Shown here: positions 1-7,971 of the stretch, one piece after another
Numbering within the stretch: position 1 is the first letter of the stretch
Layout of the letters: every line of letters starts with the position of its first letter
Assembly: GCF_009829085.1 (NCBI RefSeq)
Contig: NZ_WUQY01000001.1
Location: forward strand, 280,493-344,492
From: Sphingobacterium bovisgrunnientis
GTDB lineage: Bacteria > Bacteroidota > Bacteroidia > Sphingobacteriales > Sphingobacteriaceae
Direction: 5' to 3'
Length of the DNA: 64,000 bases
Made by a program: the position numbers and the translations under genes
Notes under the pieces: model-generated
What the model was told of the DNA's origin: nothing
The model's database searches: none
What the model saw: the letters and a program-made list of their open reading frames with translations, nothing else

Positions 1-77
1 CCGTTGGTTGGCGATAAAGCTTGGTAATTTTATTAGCATTCCAATTCTTCAAGAGCTTTTGACTATCTTTAGCCCTA

Positions 78-1883
78 ATGAAGGCATTCTACGAACAAAA
101 TATCCAACAGACAAAACAAGAACTTGCATTTCTTGATAAAAATATCAACAGAAATAGTTTAATGCGATTGGCACTAATTCTAATTGGTGCTATAGCTTTA
201 TTCCAAATATTCCAAATGAACAATATTTGGATATTGCTTATTGCAGTTTTTGCGATCGTATTAAGCTTTGCATACTTAGTGCTGCGTCAAAGCAAGCTGG
301 AAAAACTTCGTGATGAAAAGAAAGCGTTCTTACGTGTAAATGAGAACGAATTGGCTGTGAAAGAGCATTCGGAAAACATATATCTTGATGGAATAGAGTT
401 TGATGAGCCTAAACATGCTTACACCTCCGATTTAGATATTTTCGGTCCAAAATCTTTATTTTCCTTAATCAATAGGGCAGCCACAAATGATGGTGTATCA
501 ATGCTAGCTTCATGGTTTTTGAAGGCAGCCAGCAAACATCGAATTTTGGAAAGACAGGAAGCAAGTGCTGAGTTAGCATCCAAAAGAGAATGGACGCAGT
601 TATTGCAAACTAAATTGTTGTTTAATCTTGGGCAAAAGGTAAATATCAAAACATTTCTGACGCGCTATATGGAAGACGGATCATTGAATTTTGGTTCATC
701 CTTTATGCGTATATACGTCAAAGTAGCACCATTTCTTTTTGTGGTAGGCGTAATTGTATCATTGTTTGTGACTCCCGTGTGGAATTATATGTTGCTTTTG
801 GCGCTTATCCATTTGATGTGGGCAATGGCGTTAGGAGGTAAGGTTTCTTATTTTTCGAGTAGAATCGATAAGATTGGAGTTACTTTGATTGCGTATTCTG
901 ACGCAGTGAAGATGGTAGAAGACGAAAAATTTTCTTCGGAATTGAACCAAAAATTGCAAGCGGAATTAAAAACAGACAAACAGGAAAATTTATCAACAGC
1001 TTTTAAACATTTGGGAAGTCTAGTGGATAAATTGGATGCGCGCAACAATATTCTCGTTGGGGCTGTATTGAATATGCTTTTGCTTTGGGATTTCAAGCAA
1101 GTATTAGCCATCGTTGATTGGAAGAAGAATTATGAAGGTAATGTGTTAAAAGCATTTGATATTATCGCAGCATTTGAAGCATTATTGAGTCTAGCGACAC
1201 TCAAAAGTAATTATCCGAATTGGTCTATACCTAAGATTTTAGACAGTGCACATAGTGATCGTATTTCAGCAATTGATATTAATCATCCCCTAATCAACAA
1301 AGATTTTGCAATAGCAAACAATTATGAAGCTACGGATCACCAGTTGGCGTTAATTACAGGGTCTAATATGGCAGGTAAAAGTACTTTCCTCCGAACTATT
1401 GGGATTAATGCTGTGTTAGCGTATGCTGGAGCGGTGACTTGTGCAACCAAGTTCGAATTACCTATTTATAATTTAGTGAGTTATATGCGTATCAAAGATA
1501 GTTTGAATGAAAGTACTTCTACATTTAAAGCCGAATTAGATCGTATGAAGTTCATTTTGGATCAACTTTCAACAAATTCCGACACGTTTGTATTGATAGA
1601 TGAAATGCTTCGAGGCACTAATTCTGTAGATAAATATCTGGGTTCAAAAGCTATTATACGCAAAATATTAGCAATAAATGGTAAAGGGATGGTCGCGACG
1701 CATGATTTGCAATTGGCAAGTTTGGAAGAAGAATATATGGGCCGTTTGAAAAATTACCATTTTGATATTCAAGTAAAGGACGGCGAAATGTTGTTTGATT
1801 ATAAATTGAAAAATGGAAAATGTACGATTTTCAATGCTTCACTTTTGCTTAAAGGTATAGGTGTGGACGTGCAAAACTTTTAG
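78..1883 (+). CDS. Membrane-anchored MutS-like ATPase
   Basis: This 601-aa protein carries the MutS ATPase domain only at its C-terminus. The Walker A loop GSNMAGKST lies near residues 427-436 and the Walker B segment FVLIDEM near 503-510, followed by the MutS-type RGTNS turn and the ATHD histidine motif. The mismatch-recognition and connector domains of true MutS are absent. Two hydrophobic hairpins, near residues 28-68 and 212-255, suggest membrane anchoring. Family members of about 600 aa are common in Bacteroidota and their role is unknown, so a function in mismatch repair should not be assumed. The ATG at 78 precedes the first membrane segment and is the natural start. Confidence 0.85.
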   Translation: MKAFYEQNIQQTKQELAFLDKNINRNSLMRLALILIGAIALFQIFQMNNIWILLIAVFAIVLSFAYLVLRQSKLEKLRDEKKAFLRVNENELAVKEHSENIYLDGIEFDEPKHAYTSDLDIFGPKSLFSLINRAATNDGVSMLASWFLKAASKHRILERQEASAELASKREWTQLLQTKLLFNLGQKVNIKTFLTRYMEDGSLNFGSSFMRIYVKVAPFLFVVGVIVSLFVTPVWNYMLLLALIHLMWAMALGGKVSYFSSRIDKIGVTLIAYSDAVKMVEDEKFSSELNQKLQAELKTDKQENLSTAFKHLGSLVDKLDARNNILVGAVLNMLLLWDFKQVLAIVDWKKNYEGNVLKAFDIIAAFEALLSLATLKSNYPNWSIPKILDSAHSDRISAIDINHPLINKDFAIANNYEATDHQLALITGSNMAGKSTFLRTIGINAVLAYAGAVTCATKFELPIYNLVSYMRIKDSLNESTSTFKAELDRMKFILDQLSTNSDTFVLIDEMLRGTNSVDKYLGSKAIIRKILAINGKGMVATHDLQLASLEEEYMGRLKNYHFDIQVKDGEMLFDYKLKNGKCTIFNASLLLKGIGVDVQNF

Positions 1884-1913
1884 AAATTGTACTTTTGTGC
1901 AAATAATTTAAAA

Positions 1914-2315
1914 ATGACTTTAGAAGAGAGAATAGATCAGGCAGAGACAAGGGTGTGTACGACGGTATTTCCATTTTTGACGAATCATCATGACACTTTG
2001 TTTGGAGGGAAGGCCATGGCAATTATGGATGAAGTTTCATTTATGGCAGCGACTCGATTTTGTCGTAAAACATTGGTTACGGTATCGTCGGATAAGATTA
2101 ATTTTGAAAAAGCTATTCCGTCGGGAAGTATCATTGAAGCTATTGCTCGAGTAGATAGTGTAGGGCGTACAAGTTTGAAAGTGAAAGTGGAAATTTATCT
2201 TGAGCATATGTACGAAGAAGGACGTGAACTCGCTATACAAGGGATGTTTACGTTTGTCGCATTGGGAGAAGATAAAAAGCCGATTCCTGTATTAGAAGGT
2301 TTGGATATTAAATAA
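1914..2315 (+). CDS. Acyl-CoA thioesterase, hotdog fold (YciA-like)
   Basis: A 133-aa protein with the single-hotdog acyl-CoA thioesterase pattern: an N-terminal strand TRVCTTVFP, the HHDTLFGGKAMAIMDE segment that holds the catalytic Asp of this family, and the central SSDKINFEKAIPSG strand pair. Such enzymes hydrolyse acyl-CoA thioesters in the cytoplasm; chain-length preference cannot be read from sequence. An upstream in-frame TTG at 1887 exists, but the ATG at 1914 starts at the residue expected for the family (MTLEERIDQAET). The gene follows the MutS-like gene by 30 bp and ends in a strong terminator. Confidence 0.85.
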   Translation: MTLEERIDQAETRVCTTVFPFLTNHHDTLFGGKAMAIMDEVSFMAATRFCRKTLVTVSSDKINFEKAIPSGSIIEAIARVDSVGRTSLKVKVEIYLEHMYEEGRELAIQGMFTFVALGEDKKPIPVLEGLDIK

Positions 2316-2356
2316 AAGACAAATGGTTTGATTAAAAATCGAACCATTTGTCTTTT
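2314..2356. terminator. Intrinsic terminator, probably bidirectional
   Basis: A long imperfect hairpin, AAAAGACAAATGGTT on the left arm and AACCATTTGTCTTTT on the right, overlaps the stop of the thioesterase gene. It has A-runs and T-runs on both sides, so it can serve the plus-strand thioesterase and the convergent minus-strand Gld lipoprotein gene. Confidence 0.8.
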
Positions 2357-2413
2357 ATTCCGCTTCATTTTAGAGATAATATATCTCAAAATTGCGGATT
2401 GTTACGTATAAAG

Positions 2414-3907
2414 TTATTTTTTAGCGGGACCAAATACATTTCCTACCATGGTCATTGCACATCTAAAGCCAATCATTGCATTAGACTCATCTTGTTGCAT
2501 ATGACGACGTGTGCCTGGGTTCAACCAATATGCACGATCGTTCCAAGACCCACCTTTATAAACTCTTGATTTATCATTTACCAAAGTTGTTTTACCGTAA
2601 AGTTCTTTTTGCTCTTCGTCTTTGAATCCTCTTACATCACTATCGTATGCAGCTTGTTCATTTGTATTTTGTCCAGATTGCAATTCTTCCCACGTCTGTT
2701 TACGAGGAGCTTTTGCCGCTATTTTAATTGGTCTTCCGTACTGATCTTTTGCTAACTTTCCAGTCTCCGCATCTTCATATTGGTTGTCCATGAAGACATG
2801 ACCACGGTAAGGATTGAAATCCTCAAAATCTTCAAAAGAGAGTTGGCGATATACATCACTTACCCATTCGTTGACATTACCAGCCATATTGTATAATCCA
2901 AAATCGTTTGGTTGATAGCTTTTTACAGGAACTGTAATATCTCCACCATCATTTAGATTACCAGCGACCCCCATGTTATTTCCGCTTGTGATTTTGAAGT
3001 TTGCTAACATTCGTCCTTGCGTACGACGTTTGTGATCGCGAACACCTAATCCATTCCAAGGGTAAGTTTTGTTTGATTCAATATTGCCTTCGAAAGTATT
3101 TCCGATCAGTCCTAGCGCTGCATATTCCCATTCTGCTTCTGTAGGCAGGCGATATGCCTGTTTCAATATGCCATCTTCCATACGTACAGTACGACGTGCA
3201 TTTTGTTGAGCACCCGGGCGATTATCTTTAGGCATCTTATCACCATCTATTCCTTGACCTTGATATTGACCGTTTAAATATATTTCAGAATTGAATGGAG
3301 AATTTGTTTGTTGTTGCTGATTAACTGTTTGGTAATCTGCTAAAACCCCTCTTTGTCTCAAAATATGTTCGTTAACACGATCAGTACGCCATTGTGAATA
3401 GGCATTTGCTTGATCCCATGAAACCCCTACAACAGGATAATCTTGGAAAGAGGGATGACGCAAATAAAAATTCACGTAGGGTTCATTGTATGATAAAGGA
3501 TTACGCCATACTAAAGTATCGGGCAACGCATCGTAGTACATTTTACGATCTTGAGGGAAATTTTGTCCTATCCAATGCAAATATTCTAGCCAGTCTGCAT
3601 TAGAAACTTCTGTCTCATCGATATAGAATGAAGCGACTGTAACACGACGTTTGAGATTGTCGTGCGCGTAAGCCACATCCTCATTGAGACTTCCGCCCAT
3701 AACAAAAGTACCCCCTTCTATTGCTATCAGTCCTGGACCTGGAGCTTGTTTAACTTTTCTATTTATTTGAAGGCCTCCATTATATGGATCGTTATACTTA
3801 ACGCCAGTTTTATCAGATACATTATTTCTGTTGTTTTTACATGAAAAAACAGTAAATAAGCTTAATGTAATAAATATAGCTGCTAAACGTATACGCAAAT
3901 TATGCAT
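2414..3907 (-). CDS. Gliding-motility lipoprotein, GldJ/GldK family
   Basis: This 497-aa protein starts with a lipoprotein signal ending in TVFSC near residue 23. The rest is an FGE-sulfatase (SUMF1-like) domain: IEGGTFVMGGS, FYIDETEVSNADW, a Cys-free middle, YRLPTEAEWEYAA, NEWVSDVY and a closing KGGSW...GFRC. GldJ and GldK are outer-membrane lipoproteins needed for gliding and for type IX secretion. The WRTDRVNE segment and the absence of gldL, gldM and gldN next to it make GldJ more likely than GldK, but I cannot settle that without an alignment. The gene is convergent to the thioesterase and diverges from ispF. Confidence 0.8.
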   Translation of the reverse strand: MHNLRIRLAAIFITLSLFTVFSCKNNRNNVSDKTGVKYNDPYNGGLQINRKVKQAPGPGLIAIEGGTFVMGGSLNEDVAYAHDNLKRRVTVASFYIDETEVSNADWLEYLHWIGQNFPQDRKMYYDALPDTLVWRNPLSYNEPYVNFYLRHPSFQDYPVVGVSWDQANAYSQWRTDRVNEHILRQRGVLADYQTVNQQQQTNSPFNSEIYLNGQYQGQGIDGDKMPKDNRPGAQQNARRTVRMEDGILKQAYRLPTEAEWEYAALGLIGNTFEGNIESNKTYPWNGLGVRDHKRRTQGRMLANFKITSGNNMGVAGNLNDGGDITVPVKSYQPNDFGLYNMAGNVNEWVSDVYRQLSFEDFEDFNPYRGHVFMDNQYEDAETGKLAKDQYGRPIKIAAKAPRKQTWEELQSGQNTNEQAAYDSDVRGFKDEEQKELYGKTTLVNDKSRVYKGGSWNDRAYWLNPGTRRHMQQDESNAMIGFRCAMTMVGNVFGPAKK

Positions 3908-4027
3908 AGTATGGATCGAATTGGATTAATAGTAACATTCAAAAATAGAAATTATTTTAGAACATACTGCATAGTCTTGCCATTATTACTAATATTTTGT
4001 CCTTTTAAAAGCGTATTTTCGTCTATT

Positions 4028-4504
4028 ATGAAAATTAAAGTAGGTTTTGGTTTTGATGTACATCAGTTGAAAGAGGGGCATCCTTTTATTTTGGGCGGTG
4101 TACAATTAGAACATCATGCTGGTGCTTTTGGGCATTCTGATGCGGATGTATTGGTTCATGCTATTTGCGATGCTATTCTTGGGGCAGCGAATTTGGAAGA
4201 TATTGGCTATCATTTTCCCAATACCGACATGAAATGGAAAGGTGTAAGTAGCTTACTCTTGTTAAAAGAATGTATGCGATTAATTGGCGAAAAAGGCTGG
4301 ACGCTCGGGAATATTGATGCTATGCTGTGTTTAGAGGCACCTAAGATTAAACCATATATTCCACAAATGAAGGTAAAAATCGCAGAAGCAACTGGACTTG
4401 ATGTAGATGATATATCTATCAAAGCTACCACGAATGAGACAATGGGCTTTATCGGTCGCCAAGAGGGAGCTGTTGCTTATGCGGTGTGTCTAATACAAAA
4501 ATAA
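4028..4504 (+). CDS. ispF: 2-C-methyl-D-erythritol 2,4-cyclodiphosphate synthase
   Basis: IspF forms ME-cPP from CDP-ME 2-phosphate in the MEP pathway of isoprenoid synthesis. The 158-aa protein shows the metal ligands in GFDVHQ (Asp and His, residues 8-10) and the conserved GHSDADVLVHAICDA segment, then the TTNETMGFIGR C-terminal signature. The reading frame is open upstream to 3902, but those 42 codons include a hydrophobic stretch unlike the family; the ATG at 4028 gives the standard length and MKIKVGFGFD start. IspD of the same pathway lies 33 kb away on the other strand, so the two are not an operon here. Confidence 0.95.
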   Translation: MKIKVGFGFDVHQLKEGHPFILGGVQLEHHAGAFGHSDADVLVHAICDAILGAANLEDIGYHFPNTDMKWKGVSSLLLLKECMRLIGEKGWTLGNIDAMLCLEAPKIKPYIPQMKVKIAEATGLDVDDISIKATTNETMGFIGRQEGAVAYAVCLIQK

Positions 4505-4505
4505 A

Positions 4506-5714
4506 TCATTTCTTTCTGAAATATACGAACGCAATAATAAGTGCTGTAATGGCTAAAGCAGCGGACAATATAAATGGTGCACCTGGAAAATACGGGTGCA
4601 CATCTTTTTTAGAAAAGTAAGCGAACAAACTTGTCATTAACAAAGGACCGATAATAGAAGTTAGACTAATAACTGATGTAATTCCACCTTGAATTTGTCC
4701 TTGCTCATTTTGTGGAATGCGATCCGAAATATAGCTTTGCAATGCTGGACCAGCAATTCCTGCCGACACAAAAAATATACTGATCGCATACATCATCCAG
4801 CTGGCAGAAGCAAATCCAAAAAGGGAATACGCTATTACATATAGAATTAATCCCGTAAGAATTGCTTTTTGTAAGCCAAGTTTTGGAATAGCAATACGTA
4901 TCAGTCCTGCTTGCACAATCATCAATAACGTGCCAACAAAGCCTAAGGAAAATCCCACCATTCTTTCGTCCCAACTGAATTTTTCCATCGTGTAATAAGA
5001 CCATGTACTTTGCACTGCGTTAGCTGCGATGTTAATCAAGAAAATACAAACTATCAGAGGAATGATATTTGGGTATGATTTGATGTGTTTAAACGCGCCA
5101 ATAGGATTTGCATTTTTCCAACTAAAAGGTCTTCGCAATTCGGGTTTCAGGGATTCTGGAATTACAAAATAGCCGTATACAACATTTAATAGGCACAACC
5201 CTGCTGCCGCAAAGAATGGAATACGTGAACCGTATTGTCCTAAAACACCACCTAAAACAGGTCCCAGAATGAATCCCAACCCAAATGCTGCGCCCAGAAG
5301 TCCAAAATTTTGTGCTTTATTTTGAGGGGTACTGATATCTGCAATATAAGCTGCTGCGACAGTATGGCTTGCGCCAGTGACTCCAGCTACTAAGCGTCCT
5401 ATAAAAAGCCAAAGAATTGAAGGTGCAAGACCCGTCAAGATATAGTTAATACAAAATCCAAACAGTGAAAACAGCAGAATGGGTCTTCTTCCGTATTTGT
5501 CACTCAAATTGCCAAGTACCGAGGCAAAGAAGAATTGTGCAAATGCATACACAAAAACCAGCCATCCACCATAGGTCGAGGCTTGACTCAAATCGCCATG
5601 GATGAGTTCTTGAATAAGTTTGGGCATCACCGGAATGATAATGCCTAAACCAATGGAATCAATGACAACTGTGATAAATATAAACAATAAGCCTTTAGAC
5701 GACGATGCTTTCAT
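4506..5714 (-). CDS. TCR/Tet-family MFS exporter
   Basis: A 402-aa polytopic membrane protein with about 12 hydrophobic segments. The motif between segments 2 and 3, GNLSDKYGRRP, and the drug-antiporter motif C in segment 5, LGPVLGGVLGQYG, place it among drug:H+ antiporters close to TetA. The N-terminal VIDSIGLGIIIPVMP is typical of that group. Chromosomal homologues in Bacteroidota are often general efflux pumps, so tetracycline resistance should not be inferred. Its stop lies one base from the stop of the convergent ispF gene. Confidence 0.85.
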   Translation of the reverse strand: MKASSSKGLLFIFITVVIDSIGLGIIIPVMPKLIQELIHGDLSQASTYGGWLVFVYAFAQFFFASVLGNLSDKYGRRPILLFSLFGFCINYILTGLAPSILWLFIGRLVAGVTGASHTVAAAYIADISTPQNKAQNFGLLGAAFGLGFILGPVLGGVLGQYGSRIPFFAAAGLCLLNVVYGYFVIPESLKPELRRPFSWKNANPIGAFKHIKSYPNIIPLIVCIFLINIAANAVQSTWSYYTMEKFSWDERMVGFSLGFVGTLLMIVQAGLIRIAIPKLGLQKAILTGLILYVIAYSLFGFASASWMMYAISIFFVSAGIAGPALQSYISDRIPQNEQGQIQGGITSVISLTSIIGPLLMTSLFAYFSKKDVHPYFPGAPFILSAALAITALIIAFVYFRKK

Positions 5715-5813
5715 ATTTTGTACCTTAAAGGTAAGGATTCAAATAGTATTAACTAATTATTTTAGGTAAATGCTTTGATGTAAATTCGCTTATGCGTACA
5801 TGAAATATTATAT

Positions 5814-7955
5814 TTGAGTACTTACTTGACCAATTTGGTAATTGTGAATCAGCTTTCAAAAGTCTTTCTGTATGGCGTATTCCTCATCATTCTATTGATG
5901 GAAGTAGGTTGTCGTTCGGTGAATAATACTTCAGTAAATTTGAAAGCTTCCAACTCGGCTGCATTCAAATTACGTTATAACGCACTATATAATGTCGATA
6001 AAGTATTAAAGGAAGTTGAGGAAGGAATGGTAAGGGAAGAAATTATTTGGTCACCGAATTCTTTGTTTGGTGTGCCCGATTTTAAATACGAGAAAGATGT
6101 TGAAGCTGCGATTCTAAAGTTACTAGAAATATTACCACAAGCCACAGATTCAGATTTCAAAAATAGCCTATATTTTAAATTAGGAAAAGCCTATTGCCTC
6201 AAAGCAGATTATTACACCGCACTTGAATATTTTGCATTATCGGAGAACAATTTATTGACGTCAGATATTATTTTCTGGAAATCTAGAGCGCTTAGTCATA
6301 TTGGAAAAGAGCAGGTCGCTTTGCAACTATTGGAGAAATTAAGTGTTGATAGTTTATCTAAAAAAGATAAAAGCATTTATGCTGCACATAAAGCCGAAAT
6401 CTTTTTTCAGCTAGATAACTTGGATTCAGCAATATTTTATCTTGAAAAAGCAATAGAGAATAGTGCTCCTAAAAAATATAAAAAGTATTGGCAATTAAAA
6501 GTAGGAGAGCGATTGTCTATAAAAAATCCCGATAAGGCTGTTGGGTATTTGCATCAAGTTGCTCGATCGAATACTGCACCTTCCGAATTGAAATTGCAAG
6601 CCGAGATTGAATTGATTTCCTTACAGCAATTGGAACGAGGCCAGCAGATCGTGAAATTGGAAGCTCTAAATAAAAAAGGTTATACGATAGGAAAGGAGTG
6701 GCAGCTGGATTTTGCGCTGGCAAATTTGTATAGCGAGCATCTAATGAGTGATTCAGCAAGTTACTATTTTGAGAAAGTATTAGAGCAGGACGATACGCCT
6801 TCTCTACTAATAAGTAAATCACATTTTGAATTGGCTAAACTTTTTGTCAAGGATAATATGGATGATCTAGCACAAAATCAGTTTGCAGGTATTGAACCCA
6901 ATCATTTGATTTATTTTGAGCGTAAAGATCAAAAAATAATAACGAATTCTACAGAATTGCTTAATCTGCTAAAATCGGAAGACGCAGATAAAACGATTTT
7001 TCATGCTAAGTATGATTTAGCCAAGTTCTACATTAATCTTGGTTTGCACGATGAAGCTTTGTCTATTATAGAAAAGTTGGAAATTAAAGATACTGCCTTT
7101 GATTACTTTCACCTTACTGCGATTTTGGATACCTCAAAAGTTGACATCTTGAATAAGAAATATTCTGAGTTGATTACTCGAAGACAACAGTTTTTTACAG
7201 TTTATTCAAATTTATATACTCAATATCAGGTAGACAGTTTTCAGAATGTGATAGTTGGGGTAGAGAATTTAGTGATTGATTCTAGCTTATTCCCGCAAGA
7301 TCGGTCAAGATTGGCTTATTTGAAAGCATTTGCGATTGGACATAGCTTTCCTGTTGATTCTTTGTTAAGATCTTTTACCGAAATTGTGACAACTTATAAT
7401 CAGGACAGAGCTATTGTAAAAAGAGTTCATTCACATATCGATTTTATCGAAAGGAATAAGTCAATGTTTGCGAACCGTCAAATTGCATTAGAAAAGGCAA
7501 GATTGTTGTTTGCTGATTTAGGCGCAATAGATAATGATAAAACTACATTGGAATTCGTTGCCGATTCTTCTATTAATAAAACTGGAACATTTATTGACTA
7601 TAAACTACCAGAATTAGAACCTTATTATTTTGTTGTCCTTATAGATGATCTCAAAATTAATTTGTCGGCTACGCGTTATGGAATTGGTCAATTTATTCGT
7701 ACAAGGTTTCCCCGTCAGGGCTATGGGCATAATTTATCTGAGTTAGATAATTCACATCAAATGATTAAGGTTGGGGTATTTGAAAATTTGGAGACTGCTA
7801 AAGAATTTGAAAGCAAGATTCTGAATTTGCTGCCTCAAATAATCAAAATTGATGAAAAAAAATATAGTACATTTGTAGTTCCAAAATCAGTATTGGATAA
7901 GTCGGAAGAGATGTCCATTATCAATGATTATTTGAAGAAATATATAGAAAATTAG
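5814..7955 (+). CDS. TPR lipoprotein, PorW/SprE-like
   Basis: Up to 713 aa. A hydrophobic N-terminus ending in MEVGC near residue 33 suggests a lipoprotein. Degenerate tetratricopeptide repeats follow (for example SLYFKLGKAYCLKADYYTALEYF near 120-145 and DSAIFYLEKAIE near 200). The C-terminal 110 residues (EPYYFVVLIDDLKINLSATR onward) resemble the C-terminal domain of PorW/SprE proteins of gliding and type IX secretion. That assignment is from memory of the family. The listed start is a TTG; a GTG at 5844 would give a shorter, cleaner signal peptide. PBP1A follows 16 bp downstream, suggesting a cell-envelope operon. Confidence 0.6.
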   Translation: MSTYLTNLVIVNQLSKVFLYGVFLIILLMEVGCRSVNNTSVNLKASNSAAFKLRYNALYNVDKVLKEVEEGMVREEIIWSPNSLFGVPDFKYEKDVEAAILKLLEILPQATDSDFKNSLYFKLGKAYCLKADYYTALEYFALSENNLLTSDIIFWKSRALSHIGKEQVALQLLEKLSVDSLSKKDKSIYAAHKAEIFFQLDNLDSAIFYLEKAIENSAPKKYKKYWQLKVGERLSIKNPDKAVGYLHQVARSNTAPSELKLQAEIELISLQQLERGQQIVKLEALNKKGYTIGKEWQLDFALANLYSEHLMSDSASYYFEKVLEQDDTPSLLISKSHFELAKLFVKDNMDDLAQNQFAGIEPNHLIYFERKDQKIITNSTELLNLLKSEDADKTIFHAKYDLAKFYINLGLHDEALSIIEKLEIKDTAFDYFHLTAILDTSKVDILNKKYSELITRRQQFFTVYSNLYTQYQVDSFQNVIVGVENLVIDSSLFPQDRSRLAYLKAFAIGHSFPVDSLLRSFTEIVTTYNQDRAIVKRVHSHIDFIERNKSMFANRQIALEKARLLFADLGAIDNDKTTLEFVADSSINKTGTFIDYKLPELEPYYFVVLIDDLKINLSATRYGIGQFIRTRFPRQGYGHNLSELDNSHQMIKVGVFENLETAKEFESKILNLLPQIIKIDEKKYSTFVVPKSVLDKSEEMSIINDYLKKYIEN

Positions 7956-7971
7956 TGTTCTACGTGATAAC

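Noticed and set aside
1..77. Possible end of an upstream gene overlapping the MutS-like gene (open frame from position 2 to 136)
   Set aside because: About 45 codons without a recognisable motif; the minus strand is equally open. Nothing supports a gene call at this edge.
78..1883. True mismatch-repair MutS
   Set aside because: The protein lacks the mismatch-recognition domains and has membrane segments; only the ATPase domain is shared.
4506..5714. Calling the MFS exporter a tetracycline-resistance gene
   Set aside because: It resembles TetA in motifs, but it sits among housekeeping genes with no mobile context, and chromosomal relatives have other substrates.
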